Below, piece by piece: positions 42,568 to 51,585 of a stretch of 64,000 bases of DNA (position 1 is the stretch's first letter; every line of letters begins with the position of its first letter). The notes beneath the pieces were generated by a model, which ran no database searches, was not told the origin of the DNA, and worked only from the letters and a program-made list of their open reading frames with translations. Location of the stretch: NCBI RefSeq assembly GCF_007859275.1, contig NZ_VOHC01000021.1:372001-436000 (forward strand), in the 5' to 3' direction. The translations under genes and the position numbers were made by a program. Source of the stretch: Planomicrobium sp. CPCC 101079. Lineage in GTDB: Bacteria; Bacillota; Bacilli; Bacillales_A; Planococcaceae.

Positions 42568-43188
42568 TTAAGATAGTTTACCAAGATATTCTTTCACTAA
42601 TTGGCTCACAGCTTCTTCGCCTGATGCCCGATATGTCTTTGTTAAATCACTGCCGATTCCGACTGCAACAGCTCCGGCATCCAACCATGCATTCATATTG
42701 TTGATGTTGATGCCGCCAGTTGGCATAATACGAACATTTGGGAGGGGGCCATTAACCGAGCCGATAAAGGAAGGTTCAAAGCCATTGGCTGGGAACAATT
42801 TTAAAATATCACAGCCCCATTCGGTTGCCTGCACCATTTCCTTGATCGTCATACAGCCTGGAAGATAAGGCGTGCTGTAACGATTGCATAAAGTTGCAAT
42901 TGCGGGATCAAAATGTGGGCTGACTACGAATTTTGCACCGTGCAATATTGCATGGCGTGCTGTTTCAGCATCCAATACGGTCCCTGCACCGATCAACACT
43001 TCTGAATCGGCCAACTTTTCAAACACGCGCGCAACATTAGGAGTTGTGTATGTCAGCTCAATTGCGTCCAGGCCTCCAGCAACAGCAGCTTCTGTAATTG
43101 CCGCAGCTTCTTCTGCATCTTTCCCTCGAATAACTGCAACGATTTTCGATTCAAGCAATCGTTGGTAAATCTCCATTTTAGGAATCAT
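42568..43188 (-). CDS. kdgA: KDPG/KHG aldolase
   Basis: Splits 2-keto-3-deoxy-6-phosphogluconate to pyruvate and glyceraldehyde 3-phosphate. 206 residues; catalytic Glu in VIRGKDAEEA and Schiff-base Lys in TWGCDILKLFPA (about 135), with LIGAGTVLDAE and MPTGGINI. Ordinary class I aldolase. AAGGAGC before the start, 14 nt after it the operon continues to uxuA. Confidence 0.95.
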   Translation of the reverse strand: MIPKMEIYQRLLESKIVAVIRGKDAEEAAAITEAAVAGGLDAIELTYTTPNVARVFEKLADSEVLIGAGTVLDAETARHAILHGAKFVVSPHFDPAIATLCNRYSTPYLPGCMTIKEMVQATEWGCDILKLFPANGFEPSFIGSVNGPLPNVRIMPTGGININNMNAWLDAGAVAVGIGSDLTKTYRASGEEAVSQLVKEYLGKLS

Positions 43189-43199
43189 GAATTTGCTCC

Positions 43200-44219
43200 T
43201 TATTCAAAGACAACCAATGCTTTACGCACTTTGTCCGGATTTTTTTCAACAAATGTGAAGGCTTCCTGAACATCAGCCAACGCAAATTTATGAGTTGTTA
43301 AGCCATCGGACTTCAATTCTCCGCTATTCATTAATTCGACTACTTTCCCGAACTGGTTTGTTTGGAGCCTTGAACCAACAATTGTGACTTCTTTTTTTGT
43401 AATTGGCAATTGCGGGATAGCCGATGGACGTTCATCAAATCCAAGAACCACTACATATCCAGCAGGCGAAACCAAATCGATGCTTAGTTCAACAGTAGCC
43501 GGCATTCCGACTGCATCAATAACGACGTTCGGGCCTCCCCCATTCGTCAGTTCAAGAATGCGGTCTTTTACTGATTCCTTGCCGGCATTGATTACGACAT
43601 CCGCACCGCTTTCCTTCGCAAAAGCCATGCGTTCTTCACTCAAATCAGTCATGTAGACCGTTGCACCAGCAATTTTTGCAAGCTTTAAAATACAAATGCC
43701 GATTGGGCCGCAGCCTTGGATCAATACCGTATCGCCTGCTTCTACGTTTCCGCGCCATACAGCTTGCGCACCGATCGTATAAGGTTCCGCCAATACGATT
43801 TCATCCCAGCTCAACTCTTTGCTCACTGCATGCAGCTGTTTTTCAGGCAGAACTGCGTATTCGCGCATGCCGCCGTCTTCATGGACACCAAAGACCGATA
43901 ATTTTTCACAGACATTGGGCCGGCCCTTGCGGCATGCATAGCATTCGCCGCAGTAGTTGATCGGTTCAACGACCACATGATCTCCTACTTGCAGAGTTTC
44001 TACTGAACTTCCGACCTCAACCACTTCGCCCGCCACTTCATGGCCGACAATCCGCGGGTATGTAGCCAAAGGATTTGTTCCATGATAAATATGCATATCA
44101 GAACCACAAATCCCAACTCGTTTCACTTTTACTAAAACCTCATCATTTTCTTTGATCGTTGGACGTTCCTGTTCGATAATCTGTAAGTCGTGTGCTGTGG
44201 GAACTTGAACAGCTTTCAT
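43200..44219 (-). CDS. Zinc-dependent alcohol dehydrogenase, YjmD-like
   Basis: 339-residue medium-chain dehydrogenase: catalytic zinc [12 protein letters not shown] and [12 protein letters not shown], structural zinc cysteines in [16 protein letters not shown] (about 90-106), Rossmann [14 protein letters not shown]. It most resembles YjmD of the B. subtilis exu/uxu operon (sorbitol/galactitol-type dehydrogenases). The substrate is unknown; a ketouronate or aldonate is likely from context. Upstream is the TRAP permease, downstream kdgA. Confidence 0.88.
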   Translation of the reverse strand: MKAVQVPTAHDLQIIEQERPTIKENDEVLVKVKRVGICGSDMHIYHGTNPLATYPRIVGHEVAGEVVEVGSSVETLQVGDHVVVEPINYCGECYACRKGRPNVCEKLSVFGVHEDGGMREYAVLPEKQLHAVSKELSWDEIVLAEPYTIGAQAVWRGNVEAGDTVLIQGCGPIGICILKLAKIAGATVYMTDLSEERMAFAKESGADVVINAGKESVKDRILELTNGGGPNVVIDAVGMPATVELSIDLVSPAGYVVVLGFDERPSAIPQLPITKKEVTIVGSRLQTNQFGKVVELMNSGELKSDGLTTHKFALADVQEAFTFVEKNPDKVRKALVVFE

Positions 44220-44231
44220 AAAATGACCTCC

Positions 44232-45503
44232 TTATTCAAATAAACTTGGCAAGAACAATGTAATTTGCGGGATAAATGCAACCAGCATCAAAACGGCTAA
44301 GCTTACACCTAAAAATGGCAGAAGCTCTCTTGCTGTTTTCCCAATCGAAACTTTGCCGATCTGGGAAGCGACAAAGAGACAGACGCCGACCGGCGGCGTA
44401 ACCAGTCCGATAACCAGATTCAATACCATCATGACTCCGAATTGGATAGGGTCCATGCCGACAGTAATTGCGACTGGCAGAAGAACCGGGAACAAAATAA
44501 CCAGAGCCGCAATAGTTTCCATAAATGTTCCGACAAACAGCAAGAGCAAATTGATCAAAAGAATAACAATAATAGCATTTGTCGAAATACCTAAGATGGA
44601 CTCTGCCACTAATTGAGGAATCTGTTCTCGCACCATAATCCAGCCGAAAAGGTTTGCAAATCCAACAAGCAGCATGATGGAAGCAGTGGCTGTCATAGAT
44701 GACAACATAATCTCAGGTATTTTTTTGATTGGCAATTCTTTATATACAAAAATGCCGATAACAAAAGCGTAAAGAACGGAAACAACCGCTGCTTCAGTCG
44801 GTGTAAAGAAGCCTCCCAAAATTCCATAGAGTATGATGACAGTCATCAATATTGCCCAGAAGGCACCCATGAAACTTTTCCAGATCGTCTTTAGCGATTG
44901 CCGCTCGCCTTTGGGATAGTTACGTTTAACTGAAATAAAATAAGTTGGAATCATCAAACCGAGGCCTAAAAGAATGCCTGGAACTGCACCCGCCAAGAAC
45001 AAGTCGCCAATCGATAACGAAGCAAGCGTCCCGACGATGATCATCGGCAAAGAAGGCGGGATAATCGGTCCTACTGTAGAAGAACTCGCCGTTACTGCTG
45101 CTGAAAACCCGGCTCCGTAGCCTTCTTTTTTCATTGCAGGTATTAAAATTGATCCGATGCTCGCAGTGTCGGCAAGAGCAGTTCCTGAAATTCCTGCAAA
45201 TCCCATCGAAGCCCCTACGTTTGCAAGGCCAAGACCGCCACGGATATGGCCGAAAAGGTCATTGGCAAATTTGATGATGCGTTCTGTAATGCCTCCTGCA
45301 TTCATCAAGTTGCCTGCCAGGATAAATCCTGGTATACAAAGCAAGACAAATGAATTCAAGCCGCCGAACATGCGCTGCGGGATGATATTGAGCGGTATAT
45401 CAGCAAGGAAAAGATAAAGCAATGAGGCAAGCCCTAAGCTAAAAGCAACTGGGACTCCCAAAAAGATAAGTACAATAAAAGATAAAAACAGCATAGTTGC
45501 CAT
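44232..45503 (-). CDS. dctM: TRAP transporter large permease subunit
   Basis: 423-residue DctM-type membrane subunit with about twelve hydrophobic segments (FLSFIVLIFLGVPVAFSLGLASLLYLF onward), GFILAGNLMNAGGITERIIKF, AVTASSSTVGPIIPPSLPMIIVG. Together with DctQ and the DctP lipoprotein it imports an organic acid with Na+. The start overlaps the dctQ stop as TAATG. Context points to hexuronate or aldonate substrates. Confidence 0.93.
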   Translation of the reverse strand: MATMLFLSFIVLIFLGVPVAFSLGLASLLYLFLADIPLNIIPQRMFGGLNSFVLLCIPGFILAGNLMNAGGITERIIKFANDLFGHIRGGLGLANVGASMGFAGISGTALADTASIGSILIPAMKKEGYGAGFSAAVTASSSTVGPIIPPSLPMIIVGTLASLSIGDLFLAGAVPGILLGLGLMIPTYFISVKRNYPKGERQSLKTIWKSFMGAFWAILMTVIILYGILGGFFTPTEAAVVSVLYAFVIGIFVYKELPIKKIPEIMLSSMTATASIMLLVGFANLFGWIMVREQIPQLVAESILGISTNAIIVILLINLLLLFVGTFMETIAALVILFPVLLPVAITVGMDPIQFGVMMVLNLVIGLVTPPVGVCLFVASQIGKVSIGKTARELLPFLGVSLAVLMLVAFIPQITLFLPSLFE

Positions 45504-46000
45504 TAGTAATCATCGCCTCCAAAGTTCTGGCTGTAATCTTGCTTGTTTTTCAACAGGTCGATAATTTTTATCACTGCATAAAAAGCTATGAACACACTTA
45601 AAATCAGCAATGATGCATGGACCACCGACATTTGGAATGGCAATGTTGCCGATCTTTGGTTGCTGCCAAGCAACGTGAAGCCATAAGCTTCTCTTGCCAT
45701 TACCAAGCTTAACAAAATAATTGTTAAATAAATAAGCACTTCATAGTATCTGCGGAAGTTATCAGGCATTTTATTGAGGAGCATGTCCACATTGATAAAT
45801 TCATTTCGCATTAATGCTAAAGGGGCGCCAAAGCTTATTCCATAAAGAAATAAATAACGCGTCAATTCTTCCGTCCAGATAAATGAGAATGGAGCGAAAC
45901 GAGAAATGATTTGAATTGTAACAACAATAATGACACCTGAGAAACTGGCAATCGTTAAGAAAGCGAGCGTCCGGTCTATCAATTTTCGGAACAGCGACAT
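45503..46000 (-). CDS. dctQ: TRAP transporter small permease subunit
   Basis: 165 residues, four predicted membrane segments, with the DctQ-type pattern FIWTEELTRYLFLYGISFGAPLALMRNEFINVDML. It is translationally coupled to dctM. Separated from dctP by a strong hairpin. Confidence 0.92.
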   Translation of the reverse strand: MSLFRKLIDRTLAFLTIASFSGVIIVVTIQIISRFAPFSFIWTEELTRYLFLYGISFGAPLALMRNEFINVDMLLNKMPDNFRRYYEVLIYLTIILLSLVMAREAYGFTLLGSNQRSATLPFQMSVVHASLLILSVFIAFYAVIKIIDLLKNKQDYSQNFGGDDY

Positions 46001-46024
46001 TCGATTTCACCCTTTCCTAATGGA

Positions 46025-46058
46025 AAGGCACGATTGGCTAATTAGCCAAAGGTGCCTT
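46025..46058 (-). other. Intercistronic hairpin dctP-dctQ
   Basis: TTGGCTAATTAGCCAA, a 16-nt perfect palindrome, flanked by AAGGCAC/GTGCCTT, which extends it to a stem of over 14 pairs. There is no T run. Such hairpins between binding-protein and permease genes commonly raise the level of the binding protein by stabilising or attenuating the message. Confidence 0.7.
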
Positions 46059-46067
46059 ACTCACATA

Positions 46068-47072
46068 TTATTCAACAGCTAAAATTTGGTTGTACAGTTC
46101 CAATTGTTCAGGTGTCAAAGCAGCTTCGACAGCAGGAGTCATCGCTTCACGGAATGCATCTTGGTCAACATCCACGAATTCCATTCCTTCATCCTGCAAT
46201 TCCTGTTCAATCGTTGAAATTTCTGATTCATATAATTCTTCGCCATATGTTTGGGCTTCAGCAGCAGCATCTTGGACAACTTGCTTTAATTCATCTGAAA
46301 GCGCATTGTATTGTTCATTCCCTACCAAAATGTAAATCCATGAATATACGTGCTCTGTACGGTTTACGTAATCTTGGACTTCAGCCAATCCACCACTTTG
46401 GATCAAGTCGACCGGGTTTTCCTGCCCGTCAATAACCCCTTGCTGCAATCCAGTAAATACTTCATTGAAATCCATTACTTGCGGGGATGCGCCAGCAGCT
46501 TGCCAAACATCCAAGAACAACGGCACGTTCGGTACACGCATGCTGAACCCTGCCAAATCTTCCGGTGTTTCAATTGGTTCATTTGATGTTAGATTTCTTG
46601 GTGCGCGTGTATGGTAGTAAAGAGCAGTCAATCCCGCTTCATCGCTGATTTCTTGTTTGATCTGCTCACCAATTTCTCCTTCAACCACCGATTTAACATG
46701 CTCTAAATCACGGAAAGCATAAGGAACTGCCATCAATGCGGCGTTTGGAGCCCAGTTTTGCAAAGTTTCTCCAGAAATTACCATATCCGCACTTCCAGCT
46801 TGGATCGAGTTGATGGTATCTGTTTCTCCACCTAGCGAGTTGTTCGGGTAAATAGTGATTTCCATTTGTCCATCTGAGTTTGTTTCTACTAATTCCTCGA
46901 ATTTTTGAGCTGTTTTATGCCAAATGTGGTTTTCGTCAGCCAAATGGCCGAACTCCCATTGGATGGTTTCTCCAGACCCAGAACCGCCTTCACTTTCACT
47001 TGCATTATCAGAACCGCATGCCCCTAAAACCAGAACCGAAGCGAAAATTCCTGTTAACCATTTCTTCTTCAT
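46068..47072 (-). CDS. dctP: TRAP transporter substrate-binding lipoprotein
   Basis: 334-residue extracytoplasmic solute receptor. Signal KKKWLTGIFASVLVLGACGSD with lipobox LGAC, a Gly/Ser linker, then the DctP domain (IQWEFGHLADENHIWHKTAQKFEELV, AGFSMRVPNVPLFLDVWQAAGASPQVMDFNEVFTGLQQGVIDGQENPVDLI with the ligand-binding Arg). Start at 47072 with GGGGAGAA upstream, shorter than the frame to 47114. First in the dctPQM group. Ligand probably an acid sugar. Confidence 0.93.
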   Translation of the reverse strand: MKKKWLTGIFASVLVLGACGSDNASESEGGSGSGETIQWEFGHLADENHIWHKTAQKFEELVETNSDGQMEITIYPNNSLGGETDTINSIQAGSADMVISGETLQNWAPNAALMAVPYAFRDLEHVKSVVEGEIGEQIKQEISDEAGLTALYYHTRAPRNLTSNEPIETPEDLAGFSMRVPNVPLFLDVWQAAGASPQVMDFNEVFTGLQQGVIDGQENPVDLIQSGGLAEVQDYVNRTEHVYSWIYILVGNEQYNALSDELKQVVQDAAAEAQTYGEELYESEISTIEQELQDEGMEFVDVDQDAFREAMTPAVEAALTPEQLELYNQILAVE

Positions 47073-47122
47073 GTTATTCTCCCCTTTAAATATAGTGTAT
47101 TGCTTTATCACCACTCGAAAGC

Positions 47123-48133
47123 TTACGCTTTCAAGTAATTATACGTAGTAGCTGCAATTTGAACGCCCGTTTCCTTGTTTCGCTCTTCATTTCTTTGCTC
47201 GATTTCTCCAGGAACCAAGACGCTTGCAAAGCCTTCCGCCGGAGGAACTTCCCGTATTTCTTGGATCATTGCATCCATCTGCGTTAAAAAGTTTTCTTGA
47301 TCTGTAAAGAAAGATGGGTTAATGGCACAAAAATAATGGCCAAGCTTTCTTTTTTTATCCAAATCATCATACATTTTATTGACATGTGGTCCAAAGGCCA
47401 TCCCTGCCAGCAACCCGGAAAAGATGTCGACAATCATGGATAATCCCGATCCTTTAGGGCCGCCGAAAGGTGATAAAGAAACCACCTTTGCTGGATCGGT
47501 AACAGGAGCTCCTTGTTCATCCACCCCCCAGCCTAATGGAATTTCCTTGCCTTCTTCTTTATGCTGCAAGATTTTTCCTAAGGCCACATTTGATGTTGCC
47601 ATATCTAAAATGAATGGTTTTTCCGATTTCGCAGGTACTCCGTATGCAATAGGGTTAGTTCCTAGAAAAGCCTCTTTACCGCCGAATGGCACAACGATTT
47701 TATCTGTATGGGTCATCGCGATGCCGATCAAATTATGTTTGGTCGCTTCTTGAACAAAATAGCTAAGTGCACCGCAGTGGCTGCTGTTCATAGCAGTCAC
47801 CATTCCGACGCCGTTCTCCTTTGCCATTTCTATAGCATGGCCCATGGCTTTATCTGCTATCACATGCCCGAATCCGTCATCACCATCAACGATGCCGGTC
47901 ACCGGACCAGTGGGTTTGAAAGAAATTTCCGGTTTCGGATTTATTCCCCCAGCCTCGAGCCGATTTATATAATGTTCTGTCCGCAAAGCCCCGTGGGAGT
48001 TAACCCCACGCAGATCGGCATGGATCAAGATTTGCGCCACTTTTGCAGCATGTTCAGCTGAGACCCCTGCTTTGATTAACTTTTTTTCAATTAAACTTTC
48101 GACTTCCTCAAAAGGCACTTTGACCGTAGCCAT
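47123..48133 (-). CDS. Malate/L-lactate dehydrogenase family, YjmC-like
   Basis: 336-residue NAD(P)-dependent dehydrogenase of the Ldh2/YlbC/YjmC family (2-hydroxyacid/ketoacid). [35 protein letters not shown] with catalytic His, [17 protein letters not shown]. In B. subtilis YjmC lies in the exu operon; its role in uronate breakdown is not settled. It has its own promoter candidate upstream (48187-48215) and leads the ldh-dctPQM-yjmD-kdgA-uxuAB part. Confidence 0.87.
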   Translation of the reverse strand: MATVKVPFEEVESLIEKKLIKAGVSAEHAAKVAQILIHADLRGVNSHGALRTEHYINRLEAGGINPKPEISFKPTGPVTGIVDGDDGFGHVIADKAMGHAIEMAKENGVGMVTAMNSSHCGALSYFVQEATKHNLIGIAMTHTDKIVVPFGGKEAFLGTNPIAYGVPAKSEKPFILDMATSNVALGKILQHKEEGKEIPLGWGVDEQGAPVTDPAKVVSLSPFGGPKGSGLSMIVDIFSGLLAGMAFGPHVNKMYDDLDKKRKLGHYFCAINPSFFTDQENFLTQMDAMIQEIREVPPAEGFASVLVPGEIEQRNEERNKETGVQIAATTYNYLKA

Positions 48134-48186
48134 GACTTCTCCCCTATTCTAAGTTGGTCTATTGCTTACTATGGATTTGCTGTAAT

Positions 48187-48215
48187 ATATCAATAGGCAG
48201 TTAGAGCACCGTCAA
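48187..48215 (-). promoter_or_regulatory. Promoter upstream of the YjmC-like gene
   Basis: On the minus strand TTGACG (48210-48215) and TGATAT (48187-48192) with a 17-nt spacer. No copy of the operator found upstream of the LacI gene is seen here. Confidence 0.5.
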
Positions 48216-48231
48216 CACTGGCCACATTCAA

Positions 48232-49188
48232 TCAGCGTTCCACAACTTTTTTGTTGCTGACAAAGTCTTGAACCTCTTCTAAATATGGAAGCCCTTCATT
48301 GTCTCCGGTCACGGTTGTGACTAGCGCTCCAACGCCGTTAGCAAAACGGAGCAAGTCTTCTTCGTTCAATTCGTTCAATATTCCATAAATATAACCCGCA
48401 TCAAAACCGTCCCCTGCCCCAACCGTATCAATTGGCGTAACGGCAAATCCTGGCGATTCAGTCCATCGGCCGCTTCTAAACAATTTCGATCCCTTTTCGC
48501 CATCTTTAATGACAAAATCACGAATACCAAAATTCTCTACGTATTCTACTAATTCTTCAATCGTTTGCTTGCCTGAAATCATTTGGATTTCATCAAGCCC
48601 CGTCAGTAAAATATCGACTTCCGGGAAAACGGTTTCATAAGCTTGTCTGGCTTTTTCGATACTCCAAAGCTTAAGCCGGATGTTCGGGTCAAAAGAAATA
48701 AGAATTCCTTTTTGTTTGGCGAGTTTGATTATTTTTTGTGCGATGAGCAAATTCTTTTCGGCAATTGCCAAGTAAACACCAGTCAAGTGCACTACATCTA
48801 TACCATCGAGCATTTCTTCTGAGATATCTTCTTCTTTAAGTTCAACAATAGGTGATGGGTTTCGGTAGTAATAAGTTTTTCCAGCACCACTTGCATGTAT
48901 TTCTTTGAAATTTAATGATGTTGGTATTCCTTCAATAAATTCGACTGCTGAAACATCAATACCTTCTCCGCGTGCAAAATTATAAATTACTTTTCCGAAT
49001 TCATCTTTTCCAAGGCGGCTGATCCATCTGCTTTTCAAACCTAAACGAGCGCATCCGATTGCAAAATTCATTTCAGCTCCGCCAACTTTTCGCTCGAATT
49101 GGTCAACATAGCGCAATGGCCCTGTTGTTTTTGGGTTCATCGTAATCATGGCATCCCCAATTGTTAACACACCAAATTCCTTAGGCAA
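48232..49188 (-). CDS. kdgK: 2-keto-3-deoxygluconate kinase
   Basis: PfkB-family kinase phosphorylating KDG to KDPG, the step between uxuA and kdgA products. 318 residues: GGAEMNFAIGCARLGLKSRWISRLG near the N-terminus and the PfkB signature 2 DTVGAGDGFDAGYIYG with the catalytic Asp. Start is TTG at 49188 with GGAGGGG at 6 nt; no ATG nearby. It follows the LacI gene in an operon with 20 nt spacing. Confidence 0.93.
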   Translation of the reverse strand: MPKEFGVLTIGDAMITMNPKTTGPLRYVDQFERKVGGAEMNFAIGCARLGLKSRWISRLGKDEFGKVIYNFARGEGIDVSAVEFIEGIPTSLNFKEIHASGAGKTYYYRNPSPIVELKEEDISEEMLDGIDVVHLTGVYLAIAEKNLLIAQKIIKLAKQKGILISFDPNIRLKLWSIEKARQAYETVFPEVDILLTGLDEIQMISGKQTIEELVEYVENFGIRDFVIKDGEKGSKLFRSGRWTESPGFAVTPIDTVGAGDGFDAGYIYGILNELNEEDLLRFANGVGALVTTVTGDNEGLPYLEEVQDFVSNKKVVER

Positions 49189-49208
49189 ATTGTTCCCCTC
49201 CAGTGACT

Positions 49209-50213
49209 TTATATTGACTCTCTTTCGATTAAAACAGGTGGGTACCTGCGCTCTTCATAGACTTCATCGACTTTTTTGCTTCCGATCATCCGCAGCAGCA
49301 TTTCAGCTGCATCTTTTCCCATATCAAAAGTTGGTTGTTTGATCACCGAGATAGGGGTAGTGGCAATTTCCAGAAAAGGCGAATCATCTATTGTAATAAT
49401 GCTAATATCTTCTGGTATAGCTAGGTTATTTTTTTTAACGAACTTTAGTAGTTCAATCAGCGCCAAATCATTGGTGGCAAAAAAAGCATTAGGACGATTT
49501 TCCATTTTCCATAGAGCTTCTAAATTTTTTTCAATCAAGTGGCGTTCTTCTGCAACTATCCAATCCGCTTCACCGGTTAGTCCATTTAGCGATAACGCAC
49601 TTTTATATCCGTTTATTCGCTCAACTCGGGGTGTTACCTTTTGAGCTATGGATGTCGATACGAGACCGATTTTATTCCTGCCTTTTTCGACCAGCTTTTC
49701 AATAGCTATTTTAGAAGCGCTTACATTATCGAGCAAAATCGTCGGGTAAATCGGTTCATCTATCATTCTGTCGACAAATACAATAGGAAATGCTTCTCTT
49801 TTCAACTGCTTATAATATTCCTGATTGCCATCTGTAGGGAAGATAATCAGGCCATCCACTTGCTTTGCCAAAAGCATATTAATGTAAAGCCGTTCTTTTT
49901 CTGGTTGATCATCCGCATTGCAGACAAATAAATGACAGCTATTTCTTTCACAGACATCTTCTATTGCCCGAATGATCTCTGTCGAGAAAGTGTGCAGGAT
50001 ATTCGCAACGATCACGCCAATCGTACCGGATCTTTTTTGCTTCAAACTTTTTGCTACATGGTTGGGTATATAGCCAAGTTCTTTAATCGCTTCTTCCACT
50101 CTCAATTTGGTCGAAACACCCATAAACTCATACCGGTTGTTTATATATTGTGAGACCGTACTTTTTGAAACACCTGCTTTTAACGCTACGTCTTGCATAG
50201 TTATTTTTTTCAT
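49209..50213 (-). CDS. kdgR: LacI-family regulator of the hexuronate genes (KdgR-like)
   Basis: 334-residue repressor: HTH at 4-25 (TMQDVALKAGVSKSTVSQYINNR) with the hinge helix, and a periplasmic-binding-protein effector domain. LacI proteins bind operators with a central CG; two such palindromes lie just upstream of its own start. Its position at the head of the KDG genes makes control of these genes likely, with KDG or KDPG as candidate effector. The symbol is by analogy only. Confidence 0.88.
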   Translation of the reverse strand: MKKITMQDVALKAGVSKSTVSQYINNRYEFMGVSTKLRVEEAIKELGYIPNHVAKSLKQKRSGTIGVIVANILHTFSTEIIRAIEDVCERNSCHLFVCNADDQPEKERLYINMLLAKQVDGLIIFPTDGNQEYYKQLKREAFPIVFVDRMIDEPIYPTILLDNVSASKIAIEKLVEKGRNKIGLVSTSIAQKVTPRVERINGYKSALSLNGLTGEADWIVAEERHLIEKNLEALWKMENRPNAFFATNDLALIELLKFVKKNNLAIPEDISIITIDDSPFLEIATTPISVIKQPTFDMGKDAAEMLLRMIGSKKVDEVYEERRYPPVLIERESI

Positions 50214-50227
50214 GGGCTCTCCTCACA

Positions 50228-50250
50228 AAACCGGTTTAGTAAATCGATTT
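50228..50250 (-). promoter_or_regulatory. Tandem LacI-type operators upstream of kdgR
   Basis: Two perfect 10-bp palindromes, AAACCGGTTT (50228-50237) and AAATCGATTT (50241-50250), 13 bp apart centre to centre, both with central CG as LacI-family proteins require. They lie at and just after the expected transcription start. Confidence 0.72.
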
Positions 50251-50256
50251 AGTAAA

Positions 50257-50285
50257 ATCTTAAATGAAAGCCTTTTCAAAGTCAA
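50257..50285 (-). promoter_or_regulatory. SigA promoter of kdgR with overlapping cre
   Basis: On the minus strand TTGACT (50280-50285) and TAAGAT (50257-50262) with a 17-nt spacer. The spacer holds TGAAAGCCTTTTCA (50265-50278), a cre site with one mismatch. So CcpA and the LacI protein could both act here. Confidence 0.75.
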
Positions 50286-50393
50286 TGGCTTATTTGCAAA
50301 AAAATAATGTTTTGAAAGATTGCAATTTTTCACACCCTTAAACTGGAAACTATCTACAAGAAGAAACACGAAATGATGGAGCTTCTCCCGAAC

Positions 50394-50425
50394 AAAAAAA
50401 CCGTTCAAGCTTCAGCTCGAACGGT
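50394..50425 (-). terminator. Terminator of the 96-residue gene
   Basis: ACCGTTC/GAACGGT hairpin, extended by an inner AGCT/AGCT pairing, with T run on the minus strand. Confidence 0.85.
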
Positions 50426-50430
50426 CTCCT

Positions 50431-50721
50431 TTATTCTTGGTTGGATGATTTTATTCGGTATCGCGAATCATTTTCAAGTTTGTTGAATATCTCGATATAC
50501 CGTTCAGTCGGACCGTCAATTTCCTCTGGCGCTTCTTCTGCCAACACATCTGCTAAAGGCTTAAACTCCGGTTCAATAATCCGGGAATCAAAGTCATTCA
50601 TCAAAATTTGAAGATCGCTGTAATTTTCTACTTCCTTATCTTTTTTCACTTCTTGGAAAAGTCGGTCACTTTCTTCTTCTGTCAGCTCCACGTACCCTAC
50701 TGTAATTCGCTGTTTATGCAT
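50431..50721 (-). CDS. Hypothetical acidic protein
   Basis: 96 residues, not recognised. Highly charged and Glu-rich, no signal or membrane segment, with a helical start (LTEEESDRLFQEVKKDKEVENYSDLQ). Good AGGATGAACC ribosome site and a terminator of its own, so it is a real single gene. Function unknown. Confidence 0.65.
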   Translation of the reverse strand: MHKQRITVGYVELTEEESDRLFQEVKKDKEVENYSDLQILMNDFDSRIIEPEFKPLADVLAEEAPEEIDGPTERYIEIFNKLENDSRYRIKSSNQE

Positions 50722-50880
50722 GGTTCATCCTCCTAGTTCTGATGCTGGCTAATTTTCTTTTCTATACCCAAAGGAAGAAGTTGGATAAACCTGGCAGCAT
50801 ATATAGCAATGACTAGCTGAGACTCCCCTTTTTAGATATGATGAGATCAAGAGAATTTTTGAAGAACTGGAGTGATAAAA

Positions 50881-51540
50881 ATGCGCGTTGCCATATTTGA
50901 TTTTGATGGAACTTTATATTCAAAAGAAACTTTTCAATTGATGATGGACCATTTGAAGCATCATCCTGAGTACAGTAGCCGCTATCGCCAATTTTTCCGA
51001 TCCATTTTGCCTCCTTATATTGGCAGCAAGCTGAAAATTTACTCCGAAAAGAAAATGCGAGCGCGTTCTGTCCAAGCCTATTTAGAAGCCCTTGAGACTT
51101 TTTCCCAAAACGATCTGGAAAACTTTTTTGGAGAAATTGCCGCTAAAATGCACGGAGACATGAACCAGCATGTGGTCGAGCGGCTTAAGGAGCACGTCGC
51201 AAACGATGATTATGTAATGCTTGTTTCAGGCGCATTCACACCTCTTTTATATGCCGCAACTCAGCAGATGCCTATCAGAACGATCATTGGCACTGAAATT
51301 CCGTATAAAAACAATGTGTTGGATCACAAGGCTTCTATTTCACACATACAAGGCCCCTTAAAAACTGAAAAAATAAAAGAGATTCTAAAAGGAAAAGATA
51401 TCGATTGGAAAAATAGCTTTGCCTATGGCGACAGCCATTCTGATCTGCCTGTCTTGGAACTTGTCGGCCATCCTGTAGCTGTTCAGCCTGAGCCACGCCT
51501 CCTTACTGTAGCAAAGCAGCGTAATTGGGAAATTTTATAA
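50881..51540 (+). CDS. HAD-superfamily phosphatase, SerB/Cof-like
   Basis: 219 residues. HAD motif I FDFDGTLYSKE at the N-terminus, motif II in LVSGAFTP, and motif IV in YGDSHSDLPVLELVGHPVAV. The layout of cap and core resembles the HAD-IB (SerB-like) group. Start at ATG 50881, with GGAG 8 nt upstream, not the GTG at 50872. Substrate unknown. Confidence 0.87.
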   Translation: MRVAIFDFDGTLYSKETFQLMMDHLKHHPEYSSRYRQFFRSILPPYIGSKLKIYSEKKMRARSVQAYLEALETFSQNDLENFFGEIAAKMHGDMNQHVVERLKEHVANDDYVMLVSGAFTPLLYAATQQMPIRTIIGTEIPYKNNVLDHKASISHIQGPLKTEKIKEILKGKDIDWKNSFAYGDSHSDLPVLELVGHPVAVQPEPRLLTVAKQRNWEIL

Positions 51541-51546
51541 AAAATA

Positions 51547-51582
51547 AAAAAGAGCGCTGCAATGTACTGCAGCGCTCTTTTT
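51547..51582. terminator. Bidirectional terminator HAD / pcp
   Basis: A 15-bp stem AAAAAGAGCGCTGCA/TGCAGCGCTCTTTTT between convergent genes. Confidence 0.92.
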
Positions 51583-51585
51583 GTT

